Source: Vitrella brassicaformis
Lineage: Eukaryota; Sar; Vitrellaceae
Direction of reading: 5' to 3'
Length of the DNA: 64,000 bases
Assembly: GCA_001179505.1 (NCBI GenBank)
Contig: CDMY01000929.1
Coordinates: 147,608-211,607 of the forward strand
The notes beneath the pieces are model-generated. The model was not told where the DNA came from. It worked only from the letters and a program-made list of their open reading frames with translations, and searched no databases. Below are positions 11,000 through 24,279 of this stretch, piece after piece. A program made the position numbers and the translations under genes. Position 1 is the stretch's first letter. Each line of letters starts with the position of its first letter.

Positions 11000-13789
11000 A
11001 TAGAAGCCCGGCCCGGCCAGGCCATCTCATCTGGTGGGGGGGGTGCGTATCCGATGGGGCGGTAGTGTAGGAAAAGGCAGGCAGAAAGGCAGGTCGGTTG
11101 ATGGCTGCACCGATGGATGGATGGATGGATGTGTGCGTGGTGTGTCTGTTTGAATTCACACACACGTGCAGTGAGTGCATGGTACACACAATTTTGCCGA
11201 CGTGCTGGGGCTGCACGCATTCGACACCGAGATGCGACGGATGAGAGGAGAGACGATGAAGGAAGGAAGCCCTTCCAACCTTACCTTCTTATGCTGTCGT
11301 TGTGAAGAGAGAGGTCCGTGCGTGCGTGTGCTCTTGTGTGTACGTTACGTTCCTGCTGTGTGTGTGTGCGGCTTGATCGAGTGTCTCTCTGTGTGTCTGT
11401 GTCTGTGTCCGTGTGTGTCTGTGCCCGTGTGTGCGTGTGTGTGTGGAATGTCCCTAATTGATATGGTGCACCATCAGACCAAAAGTGCCGATCGATCTGC
11501 CTTCCTCCTGCTCACTCTAACTAACGCTCCTGTTTTGTCAAGTGACCTTCGTGTGCCTGTCTGTCCCTGTGTGTGTACTATGTGGGTGTGTGCAGATGGT
11601 GTGTGTAAGGTAGCTAGGTAGGTAGGTAGGTACCGAGCGGATGGACAGTGCGTCCATCCATCCATCCATCCGTCCATCTGCGTCGCCCTGTAGGCCTCTC
11701 TCTCTCTCTCTCTCTCTTCATACTTGCATCCCTACTACTGCTCTGTCTGTCTTTCTAATGTATGTGGATCGATCGATCGACCGATCGATCGGTGCGATGG
11801 GAGAGAGACCTGGATATACCTATAGCGTAGCTTCCTTCCCTCCCTCCCTCCCTTCGTGCCTTGCTTGTCTCCTGTGTAGCATAGCTGCCCGTCGTCTTTG
11901 TGCTTTCTTTTTTCAGTCCATAGCGCTCATGTCCGTTCATCGAAATGTGAAGCAATCAATCGCTGGGGGGGACAGAATGAGAGGGGCAGAAACGGGCACT
12001 TTGTGTCTGTCTGTGTGTCGCTCATCCGTGTGTGTATGTGTGCGTGCTGTGCTGCGTACCATACGTGTTGGTTGTGCCCAAGTTTTTCCGTTGACACGGC
12101 CGGATTCGCGCATTCCTTTTTGAATCGATGGATGCGGAGGTTTGTTTGCCATCAACACGACAGACAGACATGTTTCGCCACGCCCCCCGCCTCGATGCGA
12201 TCCATCTTCATAATTTTTGCTTTTCCTGTCGTGCGCGTTTATGCACGCAGCAAAGAGCCCCTCTCAGAGGGCCGTGTGTGTGTGTGTGTGTCTGTGAGTG
12301 TGTGTAAGAGGGAGAGAGAGCGACAGAGGAGAGGAGTGAAGAGACCCACCACAATACAACACACCACACATGGCTTTCAACACGACTAGACAAGTTTTGC
12401 TGCGTGCATGGCTGTCTGTCTGTCTGTCTGTATGGCCGTCGTTTGACTGAGTCTCTTTTTCTCTATCCTTGTGCTAACTCATCCATCCATCCATCAGCAT
12501 CGCATGCGGGCCCGCATCTTCATGCCTACACACACTACACACACATACCACTGGTGGCTGTGCTGTTATGAGTGAGTGCGTGCATGCGTGTGTGCGTGCG
12601 TGTCCACTGCTCACTTTGAAAGCGAAATGAGGGGACGAAAGGGGAGAAAGAGAGCGGAATAGTGGGAGACAAAAGTATGCGTGCATCTGCGTGGCCAGCG
12701 ACCTTCAGAATGATGATGCTCTCTGGCCATGCCGTGCGGGCGAAGGGATGGGATGGGATGGAGGACCGTTCATTTTTTGCCCACTCTTTGGTCAGTCGGT
12801 CGGTTGGTTAGCGTAATACCATACAGTGGGCTCTGACTTTTTTTTCTGGGCCACAAACATAACATTCTACTATGATTTTTGCTCTCTGCCGCAAGGCAGC
12901 CAGGCTACCTACCTGGGCAGGCAGAACAGGAGAGACACGAGAGCCGTCGCATTGTTGGTGATTGGTGGATCAATCAATAAATCGGGCAAGTTTCTGTATG
13001 TTTGTATCGTATCGGATGTGAGAGCGTGTGGGCAGTACAGTCACCTGTGTCATTCATTCTGACTGACACGCTGTGGTTGTACGCCGTCTGGAAAGTAGCA
13101 AGCGTTGCCACACGGAGAGAGTGGACACGCCCCGGGGGTGGTCACGGGGCGGGGCGCAAGAGAGTTGAGTTGTTGGTTCGTGGGTTTTGTTTGCTCCTCT
13201 AGCTTGCTTGCCTGGATCAGTTCTTCCTCTATCTGTCCGGTGACTGCCTTGCCATTGTCCGCGCCGTAATGCCGTCTACTGCTCTTCTCTGCAGCAAGAG
13301 CGGCATTGGTGCGGGCAATGGCATGCGGTGACTTGGCACTGAGAGAAGGACGCGGCTAATGGGACGGGGAGAGAGGACGTGTGTAATTCGGTCACTGTGA
13401 ATGGTATGTGCGTGATGGGATGGATGGATCTTCGCGTAAAGGCTCATATCGAGCCGAACGGACCATCATTGAACAAAATAAGTAAGCCACAGCAGCTGGA
13501 ACGCCATCAACACCCACATAAAGACGATCCATCGGCCCATGCACATTACAAAGATAATCAACAGTGAGCTCAGCAAGCCAGCAACGTCACCATCTGCAGC
13601 AGCAGCAGCCAGAGGCACCCTATGGACAGCACCTGGCCGGCTTCCTGCATTCAATGCACACAAGAAACCAATGGCCATGCAGTCTGGTGAACGCCATGCT
13701 TACACGGCCGAATCCTCGCTTCAGCAACATCGGTAGCATCTAGTTCGTCGCTTGTTTGTCCTTGGGCGGGCAGCCCCAGAGGTGTCAGA
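11000..13789. other. Low-complexity intergenic region
   Basis: About 2.8 kb without a supportable gene between the CCCH gene and the 3' end of the archaemetzincin gene. It is dominated by simple repeats: TG-rich runs at about 11355-11450 and 12276-12306, (CCAT)n at 11651-11675, (CT)n at 11697-11717, a GATC-type run at 11768-11792 and (CTGT)n at 12413-12431. The first part is presumably the 3' UTR of the CCCH gene. I see no tRNA, rRNA or transposon ends. Confidence 0.5.
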
Positions 13790-14993
13790 CTAGCTCTTCA
13801 GCTGCTCACGGCACTCTGCAGCAAAAGAGCGAAGATGGATACCACTTGACTAGGTATGCTGCCTTGCTACCTCCCCACCTGTGCAGAGGTGTAAGGGTGC
13901 CTCGTCGAGGCTATGCACATCGCTGCAGGGGGCCATTCGACAGCTGCCACGACTTGAGCAATGCTGGAAGGTCGACAGCGAGCAATAGACAGTGAGTGGT
14001 ATGCGCGTCACGTGTACGTCAGGCAGTCCTTCCTGGGTCTATATGTCTGGCTGGGGCTGACCTGCAGGCCCCACAAGTGGTAGGTCTCATGCAACACTAC
14101 CTGGACACACACAGCTAAAGGCGATAAGCAATGGCCAGATCAGTGCCTGCTCTTCTCTCCCCTTCCGTACCTTGAGCAGCCGTTCCCCGAGCCTCCTCGC
14201 CTGCTGACCTTCGCTGCCGCTCGGAGCCTCCGTGTTGTCTGCTTCGGCCACACTCTCAGGCCCTTCTTCCTTTAACAACCCCTTGTCGACACGGCGGCGC
14301 TGTGCAGGTGGCGCGTCACAGATCCCAAGGGCCTCATCTGCTTTGCGCTTCTTCACATCTTGCAGGGCAACAGCATCGCTCTTGCTGCCGGGTGGCGGAC
14401 TGTCAGACAGACGCGCCAGCGACACAATGGCCACACGCGCAGCAGGGTCGGCCTGCCTGACGACACAGACACATAGACTGTAAACGTATGTATGCCGTCG
14501 CACCTTCTCGTCTGTCTGTCTGTGTGTACTGCACTCACTGCCCTCACCCGAAAGCAAAGGTCCACTCCTCGTGAGGCGACAAGTCTCTCGACGTGATGCC
14601 AATAACGGCCGCCACGCCTTTCTCCCCACTCAGCCCCTCTACACATTGCACAAGAGGCTTCAGCTGCATCAGTAGACATTCGGTGGGCAGCGCACGAGGC
14701 TGACTCGTCGCCTTACAGTCCTCCTTGGTCGCCTCCTTGTGCCCGTCCTGCTCTGATGGGTCTTGCTTGCCGTTTTGACCCATCGACTGAGCAGGTTCCT
14801 CGGCACGCAGCAGTAGTCGGACTGGCGACAATGTGTGACGCTCCAGCTCATCTGCACACGGACAGACACAGCAGACGACAGACAAATCCATTGATGAGTG
14901 CAAGATCTCGTCACCTGCGAGGTTTGAGAGCACATTGGGATCAACAACAATATCCATAGGAACGAGATAAAGCACCCCACGCTCTACCGTCAT
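13790..14993 (-). CDS. Archaemetzincin-type zinc metalloprotease
   Basis: Six exons: 14915-14993, 14546-14851, 14171-14456, 14062-14100, 13879-13963 and 13790-13815. Reassembled, they give the archaemetzincin signature. [10 protein letters not shown] sits alone on a 39-nt microexon. It is followed by [10 protein letters not shown] (third zinc ligand His, then C-x5-C-x-M after splicing) and finally [11 protein letters not shown], the C-x2-C pair that holds a second zinc. The N-terminus [20 protein letters not shown] matches the family's opening strand. Archaemetzincins are soluble single-domain proteases with amino-peptide activity; physiological substrates are poorly known. A basic stretch (KKRKADE) in exon 3 is an insertion relative to the compact family fold and might be nuclear-targeting. 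The catalytic Glu is present. Confidence 0.88.
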
Positions 14994-15068
14994 CCGGGGA
15001 ACGTGAACGGTAACGAATTTGAAGCTGCTGCTCGCATTCGCAGAACCCTGAAAACCGCTGCTCCAGAA
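14994..15068. promoter_or_regulatory. Very short divergent promoter
   Basis: Only 75 bp lie between two oppositely oriented start codons. It contains TGCTCGCAT at about 15029-15037, a one-base variant of the AGCTCGCA motif, almost midway (about 35 nt from each ATG). Confidence 0.5.
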
Positions 15069-15962
15069 ATGGAAACGACATTACGAAGATGGCAAACCAC
15101 GCCGCGCCAACTGCTGATTGCAGCGACCATTGCCATCGCTTCCTTCCCATGCTCCCTCTCGCGAAGCATCTATGGCTCATCGGCAGGCTACATTGGGCCT
15201 GTCCCCCCTCTCGTCGCTTCCCATGATGCCGCAATGCAGGTGCCGCAGCGGATAGAGATCACAGCAGCTGACTCGTCGCTGATGAATGCTGACTTGAGGT
15301 ACGCATCTGCTGCTGATGGGCTGGCGGCGCCGTCGATGAGTGAAGGGCCGCCCGGCGCCTTGTTCGGTGCGATTGAGGAGACGAAATGGAGAGGTGAGCC
15401 GCCAAAACGACCGTCGCTGAGGAATCCACATGTGTGGCTTGCCTTGTATGTGCGCTCACTTGTGCAGATCTCGACGCCTCATCAGTCCCCCTTTCCTCCC
15501 CGGTGCTTGCCAGGTGAGCACCTACATCACACGAGTATTCGATGAGCCACCCAACCCATGCGCAGCCTTCCTCCCTTCGTGTCGTGTGTTGACTGACCTG
15601 TAGGAGCAGTATTGTGCTGGCTTCGTCGGTCATCAAGAAGCCATGGCCGCTGGTAGCCATCGCTGTCGCCTACAACCTTGTCTGCATTGGAATCCTGCTG
15701 GGCAGGCCCGGTCAAATCGACAACGAGGTGATTAATTGTGGACCACAGCGACCTCCACGTGCTTACATGGAAAGCCATCTCTTCTTCTCTCCCTGTCTGT
15801 GGCGTGACTGGTCAGATCCAGTTGACTCCTTCACGCAAGCCAAAGGGCATCTTCGGGTTGGTGCCGCCATCGGAGTGGCGGATAGTGGCGCTGCTGGTGG
15901 GCTGGATAGCCATCAACATCATCGTGGGCGCATGGCCAGATATACCTGACGAAGTGGTCTAG
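15069..15962 (+). CDS. Unrecognised small two-TM protein with targeting-like N-terminus
   Basis: Exons 15069-15393, 15468-15513, 15604-15727 and 15816-15962 join in frame and stop at TAG 15960-15962. The product has about 213 residues. It opens with a basic, hydrophobic leader ([20 protein letters not shown]) that could be a signal or plastid-type bipartite presequence. A linker and two membrane segments follow, [20 protein letters not shown] and [20 protein letters not shown], with an acidic end (PDIPDEVV). I do not recognise the family. The size, leader and two hairpin-like TMs would suit a thylakoid or inner-envelope subunit, but that is speculation. It diverges from the archaemetzincin gene across 75 bp. 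Confidence 0.7.
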
Positions 15963-16137
15963 ACTAGACATCATGGGATGTGATGATGTGAGCTATGCTG
16001 TGCCGTGCCGGTGTGCGTTGTCTGTGAATGAAGCCAGCCGGCTATCAGACTGATATATGGCCGCCATGGGGAGACTCTTGCGTGGACGTACAAGGATACA
16101 TACTTTGATCGAAACTCGACAGAGTCTCATCCATCAG

Positions 16138-17575
16138 TCAGTCACTCATGTGTCTGTCTGACAGCACCAAGTGGAGTAGCTCTGCCACCAGCCGCACATT
16201 CACCGCGTTGCCGATCATCCCAATCTGCTGACGAACAGACAGCGACCCATCAGCAGGAAACGAAAACCATGGAGGAAAACCCATCAAGTTCAGCATCTCG
16301 CGAGGGGAGAAGTAACGCAACACCGACGTCGAAGGGTCCAGATAGTCTCTCAGCTCCTTTCGGGGCCGCCTGCCGTCCACCCAACAGTTCGCTGATGGCT
16401 CAGCATCGACATGTTCGACTGGCTGGCGCGCTTCTCGCGAGCAAACGAGCTGCGGGAGACAGAACTGCCTGTGCAGCTGCTGTGCAGTGGGCTCAACGAG
16501 CAGGCAGCTGCCGGCTCTTTCTGCGTATCTGCCATAGCTCTTGGTGAAGCAGTTGGAATAGATGGACGACGGCACCACCACATCGATGTACGGCCAGGCC
16601 TTCCGCTTCATATCGTCACTGACCAGCAGCTGCCGGTAGAGACCCCTGCACAACACAAAACACACAGCAGGTGCACACGAAGTGTTCACTTTTCTGCATT
16701 CCGCGTCGTCGTCGTGTCATTTTCCTTACATGTTGCTTCCATCCCCACCGAGCGGTGCCATTGGCGGCAGGTCGCGCTGGAGGAACTCAGCCAGCGGCCG
16801 TATCCCCCCACACCAGTGCTCCTCACGCCCAGGAATGAAGCTCAGCGGACCTTGAATGCAGTTACCTCCGCCGGCCGCCTTTCTCGCTGTGAGGAAGTAC
16901 CTGGTGCGGAAGTTGGGGATGCCAAAATGCATGGGAGAGAGAAGGAACTCGTGCAGGTGGTAGCCACTCTGTCGCAGCACCAGACATAGCTCATCGCGGG
17001 CGTCAGACATCTCAAAGCCCTGAACGTTCTCAAGCAGCAGGAAGGACGGCTGGGCGGCTGCTGGGAGGCGGGAGAGCACCCTGATGATGTGGAACAGGCT
17101 CTGTGCTCGCGCGTCGGTGTGGCCCCTCCGTGTGCCTGGCTGCCGTGTGTATGGCCTGGAAGGAAGAGAAGACGCGTGCGGTCTCACCAGTCAACAGAAG
17201 GCACATTCATCTTCTATGTTTTCACTCACTGGCAGGGGGGCGACATGAGCCACATGTCAGCATTGAGGCTCTGCATCTCTGCCGCAGTGAACAGCTCCGC
17301 ATTGCCTTGGCGGACCTTGGTGTCGGGGAAGTTGTGCGCATATACCTGGTTCACCTCCTGGTTGTTGTCCAATGCAAGGACGACAGCGAACTGCAGCTCC
17401 TGCCTCTGCCGGCTCACCAGATCAAGAGCCGCGTGCCAGCCACCGACTGCAGCAGACACACGCAGACGCCACAGCAAGAATGACAGAGATCTTTCAAGAT
17501 CTACTTACTTCCAGAGAAGAGCTCACACACTCGCAGTAGAACTCCACCATCAGAACTCTCTGCGAGCCCTCCCAT
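16138..17575 (-). CDS. TRDMT1: DNMT2/TRDMT1-type (cytosine-5) methyltransferase
   Basis: Four exons: 17509-17575, 17230-17446, 16740-17155 and 16138-16645. Motif I is rebuilt across the first intron as CELFSGIGGWHAALDL (AdoMet binding). Motif IV is MSPPCQPYTRQ, with the catalytic Cys and split by the second intron. Motif VI is LLLENVQGFE. The TRDMT1-specific element is NCFTKSYGRYAE. Motifs IX-X are YFSPREMLNLMGFPP and QQIGMIGNAVNVRLVAEL. The length, about 400 residues with no N-terminal regulatory domains, fits DNMT2, which methylates C38 of tRNA-Asp rather than acting as a major DNA methyltransferase. The ATG at 17575 opens a compact N-terminus (GGLAESSDGGVLLRVCELF), as expected for the family. 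All catalytic motifs look intact. Confidence 0.93.
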
Positions 17576-17811
17576 CTTGGTCAGCCCGGCCCCGATACTT
17601 CGGTTTCGCGGATTGGCCCCGACGGAGGTGGGAGGTGGGAATGACCATCCGGAGGATGTGAGGAGGCTCGAAGATGGCTCTGTAAGCTGATGACGCAAAA
17701 CAGCGCGAAAGAACACAAAAGATCGGGGATCTCTGACCGTGCGGCTGTGTGTGCCCCCTGTGCGTTCGTTAGATGGTGTTTTGATGGTGGGGTGGTGATA
17801 GTGTGACGACC
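17576..17811. promoter_or_regulatory. Divergent promoter, DNMT2 / EMAP-like gene
   Basis: 236 bp between two divergent start codons. I do not see the AGCTCGCA motif here, so this spacer is an exception. Confidence 0.35.
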
Positions 17812-20800
17812 ATGGCAGAGCCTGCCGGGGAGGAGCCCATCCCAGCTCCCCCCGAGAAGTTGGAAGTGGATTTTGCCTATGGATACTCTGGAAGGTCAGA
17901 CCTCAACGGATGGATGGACGGATGGATGGATGGATCTCGCCTGGTCTGCTGGGTGTCTGTCTGTGGCGCTTGTCCGTCAGCGTTCGCAACAATCTGTATA
18001 CGGTTTCGAGCAGAGAGGTCCTCTACTGCATCAACGGAGTAGCTGTCGGTCAGCTGCCGGCATGACAATCTGAGAAGGACTGGCTCACGTGGGATATTTC
18101 TTTTCTGTGTTCTGTTTTGCAGTGCTGGACATCGAGTCCAACAGCCAGCGGTGTTTCAACGTCCACACGGGCCGCATCACGTGCATCGACTACAATGCAG
18201 CCACCGGATACGTCGCCACGGGTACGCACGTGCATCTTCACACACCGACGCACATTCCTTCTCCCCGGTTGTTGTGTGTCAACAGGTCAAGATGCGCCGC
18301 TCCCCCCGCTGCCCCCCGGTGTGGCGCACCAGTCGTTCATATCCCTCTGGCGGGTCGGCGGATGCGGCGAGGCGGCGCGGCTCTTCGTCGAGGACCCCGT
18401 CGTAGAGGCATGCTGCTTCGCACACGACGCATCCACTCTCTATGCCGTCGTGACACCTGACGTATCGACACCAGCAGACAACAGAGTCGGGGTCCTCTAT
18501 GCCTGGTACGGTGGGTGGGGGTGCGCCAAACGAGGCTCAGTGACATGTCCCTCGTCATTCCTCTCTTGTTCTTTCTCTCATGTAGGGAGTTGGAGGGGCT
18601 GGACCGCGGCGATCCGCCCCGGTCGGTGCTGTCTGCGGTGGTGTCGGATCGTCCCGTGCTGGGCATCACAGCCCACCCCACCGACGCATCGCAGGTGGTC
18701 GTGTACGGCCACCAGCTGCTGAAGGCCATGCTGTGGAACCGTGACGACGAGGGCGAGCAGCTGGATCAGACCAACGCATCATGGGGTGGCATGGACCTGT
18801 CCAAGCGGGTGGCGGGAGCGGGGGACGGCAAGGGGCCACCCATAGTGACGGAGGCCAAAGCGGGAGAGAGGGGAGGGATCCCGCCCAATGTAAGCAGAGA
18901 GATCAGGAGATGGAGAGAAACCAGCCACTGCCTCTCCTCTGTCTTGTGCGCCTGTGTGTCAGATCATCACGTGTTGTCGATTCTTGTATGACGAGGAGGT
19001 CCGCTCCGCCCTCCAGGGCCGCCCGTCCAAGAAACAGAAGACCACCACCGCAGCTGCGGAGCAGCCAGCACCAGCAGCGGCAGCAGCAGCTGCTGCGGCG
19101 GCCAGTGGGAGTTCGGGTGCCGATGAGGGCAAGGGCAGTACTAGAGTTTCAAGCACGGTTGCTGCGGCCACGTCAGAGGGGACGGTGGTCATTCTGAGGG
19201 ACATGATAGCCATGTGTGTCATCGAACTGCCCACCAGAGGTACCCACACACCGAACGAACGAACGAGACACGACAAAGAGAGAGCAAGAGAGAGAGGGTC
19301 ATGTACCAATGTCTGTGTCATGGATGTGATGTGTGTGTAGGGCTTGCGTTGTCGTTTGTGCTGCCCGATGACGAGGGCGGCTACGTGTGCGGAGGAGACG
19401 ACGGCAAGATCTACTTCCTAGACCCAGACCACAACACAGCTGCCGAACCTGTAAGACCACAAAACATCACGCCTAATTTGTGTCTATACTTGTGTCTCTT
19501 GCTTGCTTGTCCCGGACTGCAGATTGAGTGTACCCTTGACGGCGAGGGGGTGCAGATCCGCACGTGCATATTCCCATCCAGACCATCCATCGTCATCGGT
19601 ACAATCAAAACACAACACACACACCTCGGCGCAAGGCGACACATACAGATCCGTTTTTCGGTTGTTGCAGGCACGGTGTCAGGCGATCTGTGTGTCGTGC
19701 ACCCATCCTCCAGTAGCGATTTGGCCCTCCCCGGCCCCGCCAGCCACGAGCCATCCGACACGGGCCGTCTGCTGCGGCTGGTGCCGTCACCCGGCCCCGT
19801 GTGTGCCATCGCCGCCCACCCATATCGGAACTCTGAGATCGCTGTGGGCGCACAGAGCATCGTCAAGTGAGTGACCAACAGAAAAGAGACCATTCACAAC
19901 CATGTGTCGTGGCGTTCATGCATGTCCCGTCTGCCGTTTTGGTGCAGGTTCATCGACGTCGAGCACCATGCAGAGCTCCCCCGCCGCCCCTACCGTGTCA
20001 GCCTCGCCTCGGGCGCATCCAACTCATCTCTCGGATCGGCCACCGGCACACGCACGGGGCCCCCAGCAGCCGCGGCCGCCAGCAGCAGCGGAGATGGCGG
20101 TGGTCCTCCAGTAGTGGTGACGTGCCTAGCGTATCATCTGACGGGTGTGCTGCTGGCCATCGGCACCAGCAAGGGCGGGCTGCACTTCGTGGCCACGCCC
20201 GACTGTGGGTTCGGAACACCTATCCAAGACTGCAACAGGCAAGACATGGCACACAAACCATCTCCCATATCCTTGCACCGGTCCATTGATCCATACGCTG
20301 TGTCCGTCCGTCCATGTTGCAGATTGTGTCGTGAGAGGGTGGGATCCTGGTCGATCGGAGACATGGGTTTCACCCCGTCGGGGGAGTTCATCGCCGCCAC
20401 GTCCGCCTCATCACCCGAGGCGGCCATCTACCACGTCGTCGTGCAACTCAGAGGCGACATGCCCTACCTGAGGGTAAGAGCGAGATTGAGACAAAGAGGA
20501 AGGAGCCCATTCACGATTTGTGATGTCTTGTGGGGGGTCACGTGTACAGGTTGAGAAGCGTTGCAGTCTGCAGGGCGGCCCGTCGCCCTTCCACGAGCTG
20601 CAGTTCTCCGAGGACTCGTCCCTACTCATGATCACCGACAAATCCAAAAACGTACCTCAGGATATCACACTGCGTCGCGCAAATAAGTATTCCACTCGCT
20701 CCTTGTCTTTGGTGTGTGGGTGCTGCATTCATCAATCAGATAATGTGGTGGCGTGTACCCGAGGGCGCCCGGCTGGACACGATGCAGGGGGATGATTTGG

Positions 20801-23657
20801 GGGTCATCCAGTCGGCCATCTGGTTCTCCGACTCCCACACATGGAAACCCATCACTGGATTCCTCGGTGGGCATCCTCCCTCGCACCCATTCATTCATGT
20901 CTGTCTCCTCCCACCCTCCTTGCTGCTGACCATTTGTGTGTGTTCTTACTTTGTGTGTCAGTTGGCGGCATCATGGCTGAGAGCAGCGGTGGTCAGTATT
21001 TGGGGATGGCCAGCAGTGCCATCGTCAGCTGCGAGTCGGCCAGACGACACCAGCTACTCGCCGCGGGAACCACATGTGGCAGGTCAGTGAGCGAGGGAAG
21101 GAGAGGAGAGGAGAGGAGAGGAAGGAGGGAGGGAGGGAAGGTCAAACACGAGCCGGCTGCAAGGGATGTGTTCGTTCGTTGTGGTTGCAGAGTGCGTTTG
21201 TTTCATTTCCCCTGTCCTGCCATGGCGGACTGCCACGAGCACTGGGGGCACGCTGCAGCCATATCATCTGTCAAGTAAGGACAACACACGAGAACACCAG
21301 ACACGGGTGTGCTGCATGTTGATTGACACGTGCGTCAGGTGGACACAGGATGACACACTCATCACCAGTGGCGGCAAGGACAACTGCATCATACAAGTCG
21401 GTGCACACACAAAGACAGACACCCGTACACACGACACATGCCACCTCTCCTCTCTCTCTGCAGTGGCGCATCATCGACCCCGAAGCCGCCCGCCCGGCTC
21501 CCCCGGCCATCGAAGAGCCCAGCACAGCAGCGGCAGCAGCAGCAGCAGCAGCCCAGCGGTCCCCGCTCGCCCCCTCCAGCAACCAGGCAGAGGCCGAGTA
21601 CGAGGAAGCCCTCACTGTTGACGACGACGATCTGGAGGTGCTCAGACTTCGAATGAACGGTGCAGGGGCCAAGCCGGGCGTGCGACCACCACCCGGGCCC
21701 GGCCACGGCCCCCCATTCAGGGGCCCGCCGATGATGATGCCACACATGCGACCGATCTACCCACCACCCGGCATGCAGCCCCCGCAGATGGAGGAGGGCG
21801 GCGTGTACGGCGCGCAGAGGGCCCGAGGAAAGAGATCTGCGAGCCCCTTCATCTCCTGCTGTGCACCAACGACAGGACGACAGCCCACGCCCATCGTATC
21901 GAGGAAGGCAGGTGCGCCCCAGCAGACGGGCAGCCGCGGCCCCCGCCCACCTGGCTTCACGGGCCCCGGTGTTCCTGGCTTCGTCTACGGGCGTGTGGAG
22001 ACAGTGGACTCTGACAGCACCGACAGCCGCATTTCGTTCCCTCTTCCGCAGCCATCACCCTACGCGTCGTTCCGCCCTCCCCCCGGCTCGCCGGCTCCAT
22101 TCCAGCTGCACCACTTCGCCAAGCGGCCGCCGCCCCCCTCGCCATTCATCCGGCCCCACGCACCACCTGTCGGCGGCCCGCAGGCTCATGTTGGGCCGCG
22201 GATGAGCGACGGGGGTGTCATGCGGCCCCCAATGCCTCCGTTGGGGTGGACCATGAGCCATGGCGGTCGCCCGATGCTTCCCATGCCCCAGAGGGAGGAG
22301 GGCCCGACACAGCAGCAGCAGCAGCAGCAGCAGCAAGAGACGAGAGAGGGCGAGATGGAGCAGAAGCAGAGGCCACAGACGGAGAGAAAGGGGCGTTCGG
22401 CAACCGATGATGAATCTCGGGAGGTGGCGGCGTTGGTAACGTCTCGCTACCCCGCCCATCGCCCACTGCCCATCCTGCCGTCGAATGGTCCCCCCGGCCA
22501 CCCACCGGTGGTCGGCCTGCCGCAGACACTCACACATCGCCCCCCTGGCCCTCCGCCACCCTTCACGCCGCCATACATCCGCCCTCTGCCCTCTCGCCCA
22601 CCGCCGGGGCCGCCCATGGGCCCGCCGATCCGCATAGCGCCCCCAGCAGACTTCGAGAAAGAGGACATGGGCCGAGTGGAGAGGCCCCAGCAGCAGATCG
22701 GCCTGTGGAACGACAGACTCCCGCCATCCTCACCGCCCATCGTGTCTCCTCCGCGCGTGCCGCTGACGCCCACTCTCCGGCCAGCAGGAGTGGTCACGCC
22801 GCCCCATCTGCGGGTGGCATACCGATACCACACCAAGCCCCCGGAGTCAGGCCGAGGCAAGACGCTGCTGACCCTCGTCCACCCTCCGAAGCCATACAAG
22901 AAGACGGGCGAGCCACCATCGCCCCCTGACACACCGATTCCCCCCATGGTGCTCGAGTCCCTGCGTCGATCCGGCGACGCTGCTGCCGATGGGGCGCGTC
23001 TCGGCTGGCTGACGGTGCCGGCTGTGCTGGGTGGAGGGCGTGGAGATGAGAGAGAGGGGTCGGTGCAGTGCGTGGGTGTTCCCTCGCCTCCGCCGAATTT
23101 GGCCGGTCGGGTGCTGCAGCCCCCCCCAGGGCCGAAGGCTTCCTACGTCACACCCAAGTTTGGCTCCCCTGGCAACCAGAGCGCGCAGGTGTCGCCGCCC
23201 AGTGCTATGCCAGAACCCGATAGGTAAAACGACCCTGATTGCACAAGAGAGATGGGTGGCAGTGCCGTTCTCTGTGTTTGTCCGCTTCTCGCTGTACGTG
23301 GGTGTCTGTGTGTGCAGAGTTGAGGCTCCTGCTGGTGCAGCGGAGCCTGTTGTGAAACTTGGCGATGTGTCGCAGCGCCTGACTGGTACGAGCCAGCAGG
23401 TCCCCAGCTCAGCGCCATCACCGCCCTTCCCGCCAGTCCATGGCGGTCCGCCACCACCCCCCCTGCCGCATCGGCCCTTATTGGCTCCGCCTCCCCTCTA
23501 TAGACCACGATTCGCATCACCCATTCACCCACCTATGATGCCACCGATCATCCCTCAGCAGCAGGACTTCCTCCCCATGCCGCCCCCGGTGCACATGGCG
23601 CCACCATACCTGGGGCATCCGATCAACCTCACATTGACACATCCGCCGGTCGGCTAG
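17812..23657 (+). CDS. EMAP-like (EML) WD40-repeat protein with proline-rich C-terminal half
   Basis: About 20 exons can be chained from ATG 17812. Examples: 17812-17894, 17981-18048, 18123-18221, 18286-18505, 18586-18889, 18963-19239, 19341-19450, 19523-19598, 19671-19866, 19948-~20240, ~20322-20473, 20550-20651, 20740-20866, 20962-21082, 21191-21274, 21339-21396, 21464-23223 and 23318-23657. WD blades are clear (GRITCIDYNAATGYVATG, GGYVCGGDDGKIYFLDPD, DTLITSGGKDNCIIQWRI). The ...HEHWGHAAAISSVKWTQDD end resembles the final blade of microtubule-binding EMAP/EML proteins. The 600-residue exon 21464-23223 encodes Pro/Gly-rich, disordered sequence with Ala9 and Gln9 tracts. The gene may continue into a further proline-rich exon (23728-23972), since CAG/GTGGAGGGAG there keeps the same composition and ends TGCGGACTGTAG. 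A role in cilia or cytoskeleton is inferred from the family. Confidence 0.78.
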
Positions 23658-24279
23658 GCAGTGTGGGGTGGGTGGACAGACGGATCTTAGTGAATGCATG
23701 ATACGTTTGATGTTTGTGAATGTCAGGTGGAGGGAGTTGGGAGACGGGTGCAGCCTCCGATGGTCATGATGCCCGTGCCGATGCACCGTCCGGTGCTGCC
23801 GCCGCCGGCGGGAGGTGTGGCGCCGCCGATTTTCGGCGGGGGAGGAGTGGGAATGAGAACGGCTGCGGGTGTGGGTGTGCGGGGAGGGGCTCAGCAGTCG
23901 CGTGGCGGGGGTATGAGTAAGTGTTGCGATGTGCCAAGAGGGCCGAGGTATGTAGACGGGTGCGGACTGTAGCCAAGCTACCTACCTACCTGCCGATGTA
24001 TGTGTGAGGGGGGGAGAGAGAGACGCGTGTGCATTTTCATGGACTGAGTGAGATTAGCTGACTAATTCTCATCGATTGGACTGCCTGAAAGAATGAATGC
24101 GTCCATCCATCCACCCAATCTGTCCCAATCAATCAAGGAAGCCATAGATACACATATCTCTCCAATCTCGCCCGCCCATTGGCAACCAAACCACAAACAC
24201 GCCAGTCGGACCTATACCACCGACGCACACTGTCATGTCTCTCTCTGCCGTCCGTCGCTCAATTCGTTTCCGCCTTCCT
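23658..24279. other. Convergent spacer, possible last exon of EMAP-like gene
   Basis: 23728-23972 could encode a final Pro/Gly-rich exon (VGRRVQPPMVMMPVPMHRPV and a Gly-rich run). The remainder is simple-sequence DNA with (CCAT)n at about 24105-24115 and no supported gene. Confidence 0.4.

Noticed and set aside
11000-13789. Genes in the long open frames of the 11-13.8 kb region
   Set aside because: They are built from TG/CA and CCAT repeats, many start at non-ATG codons, and none has splice context or a recognisable composition.
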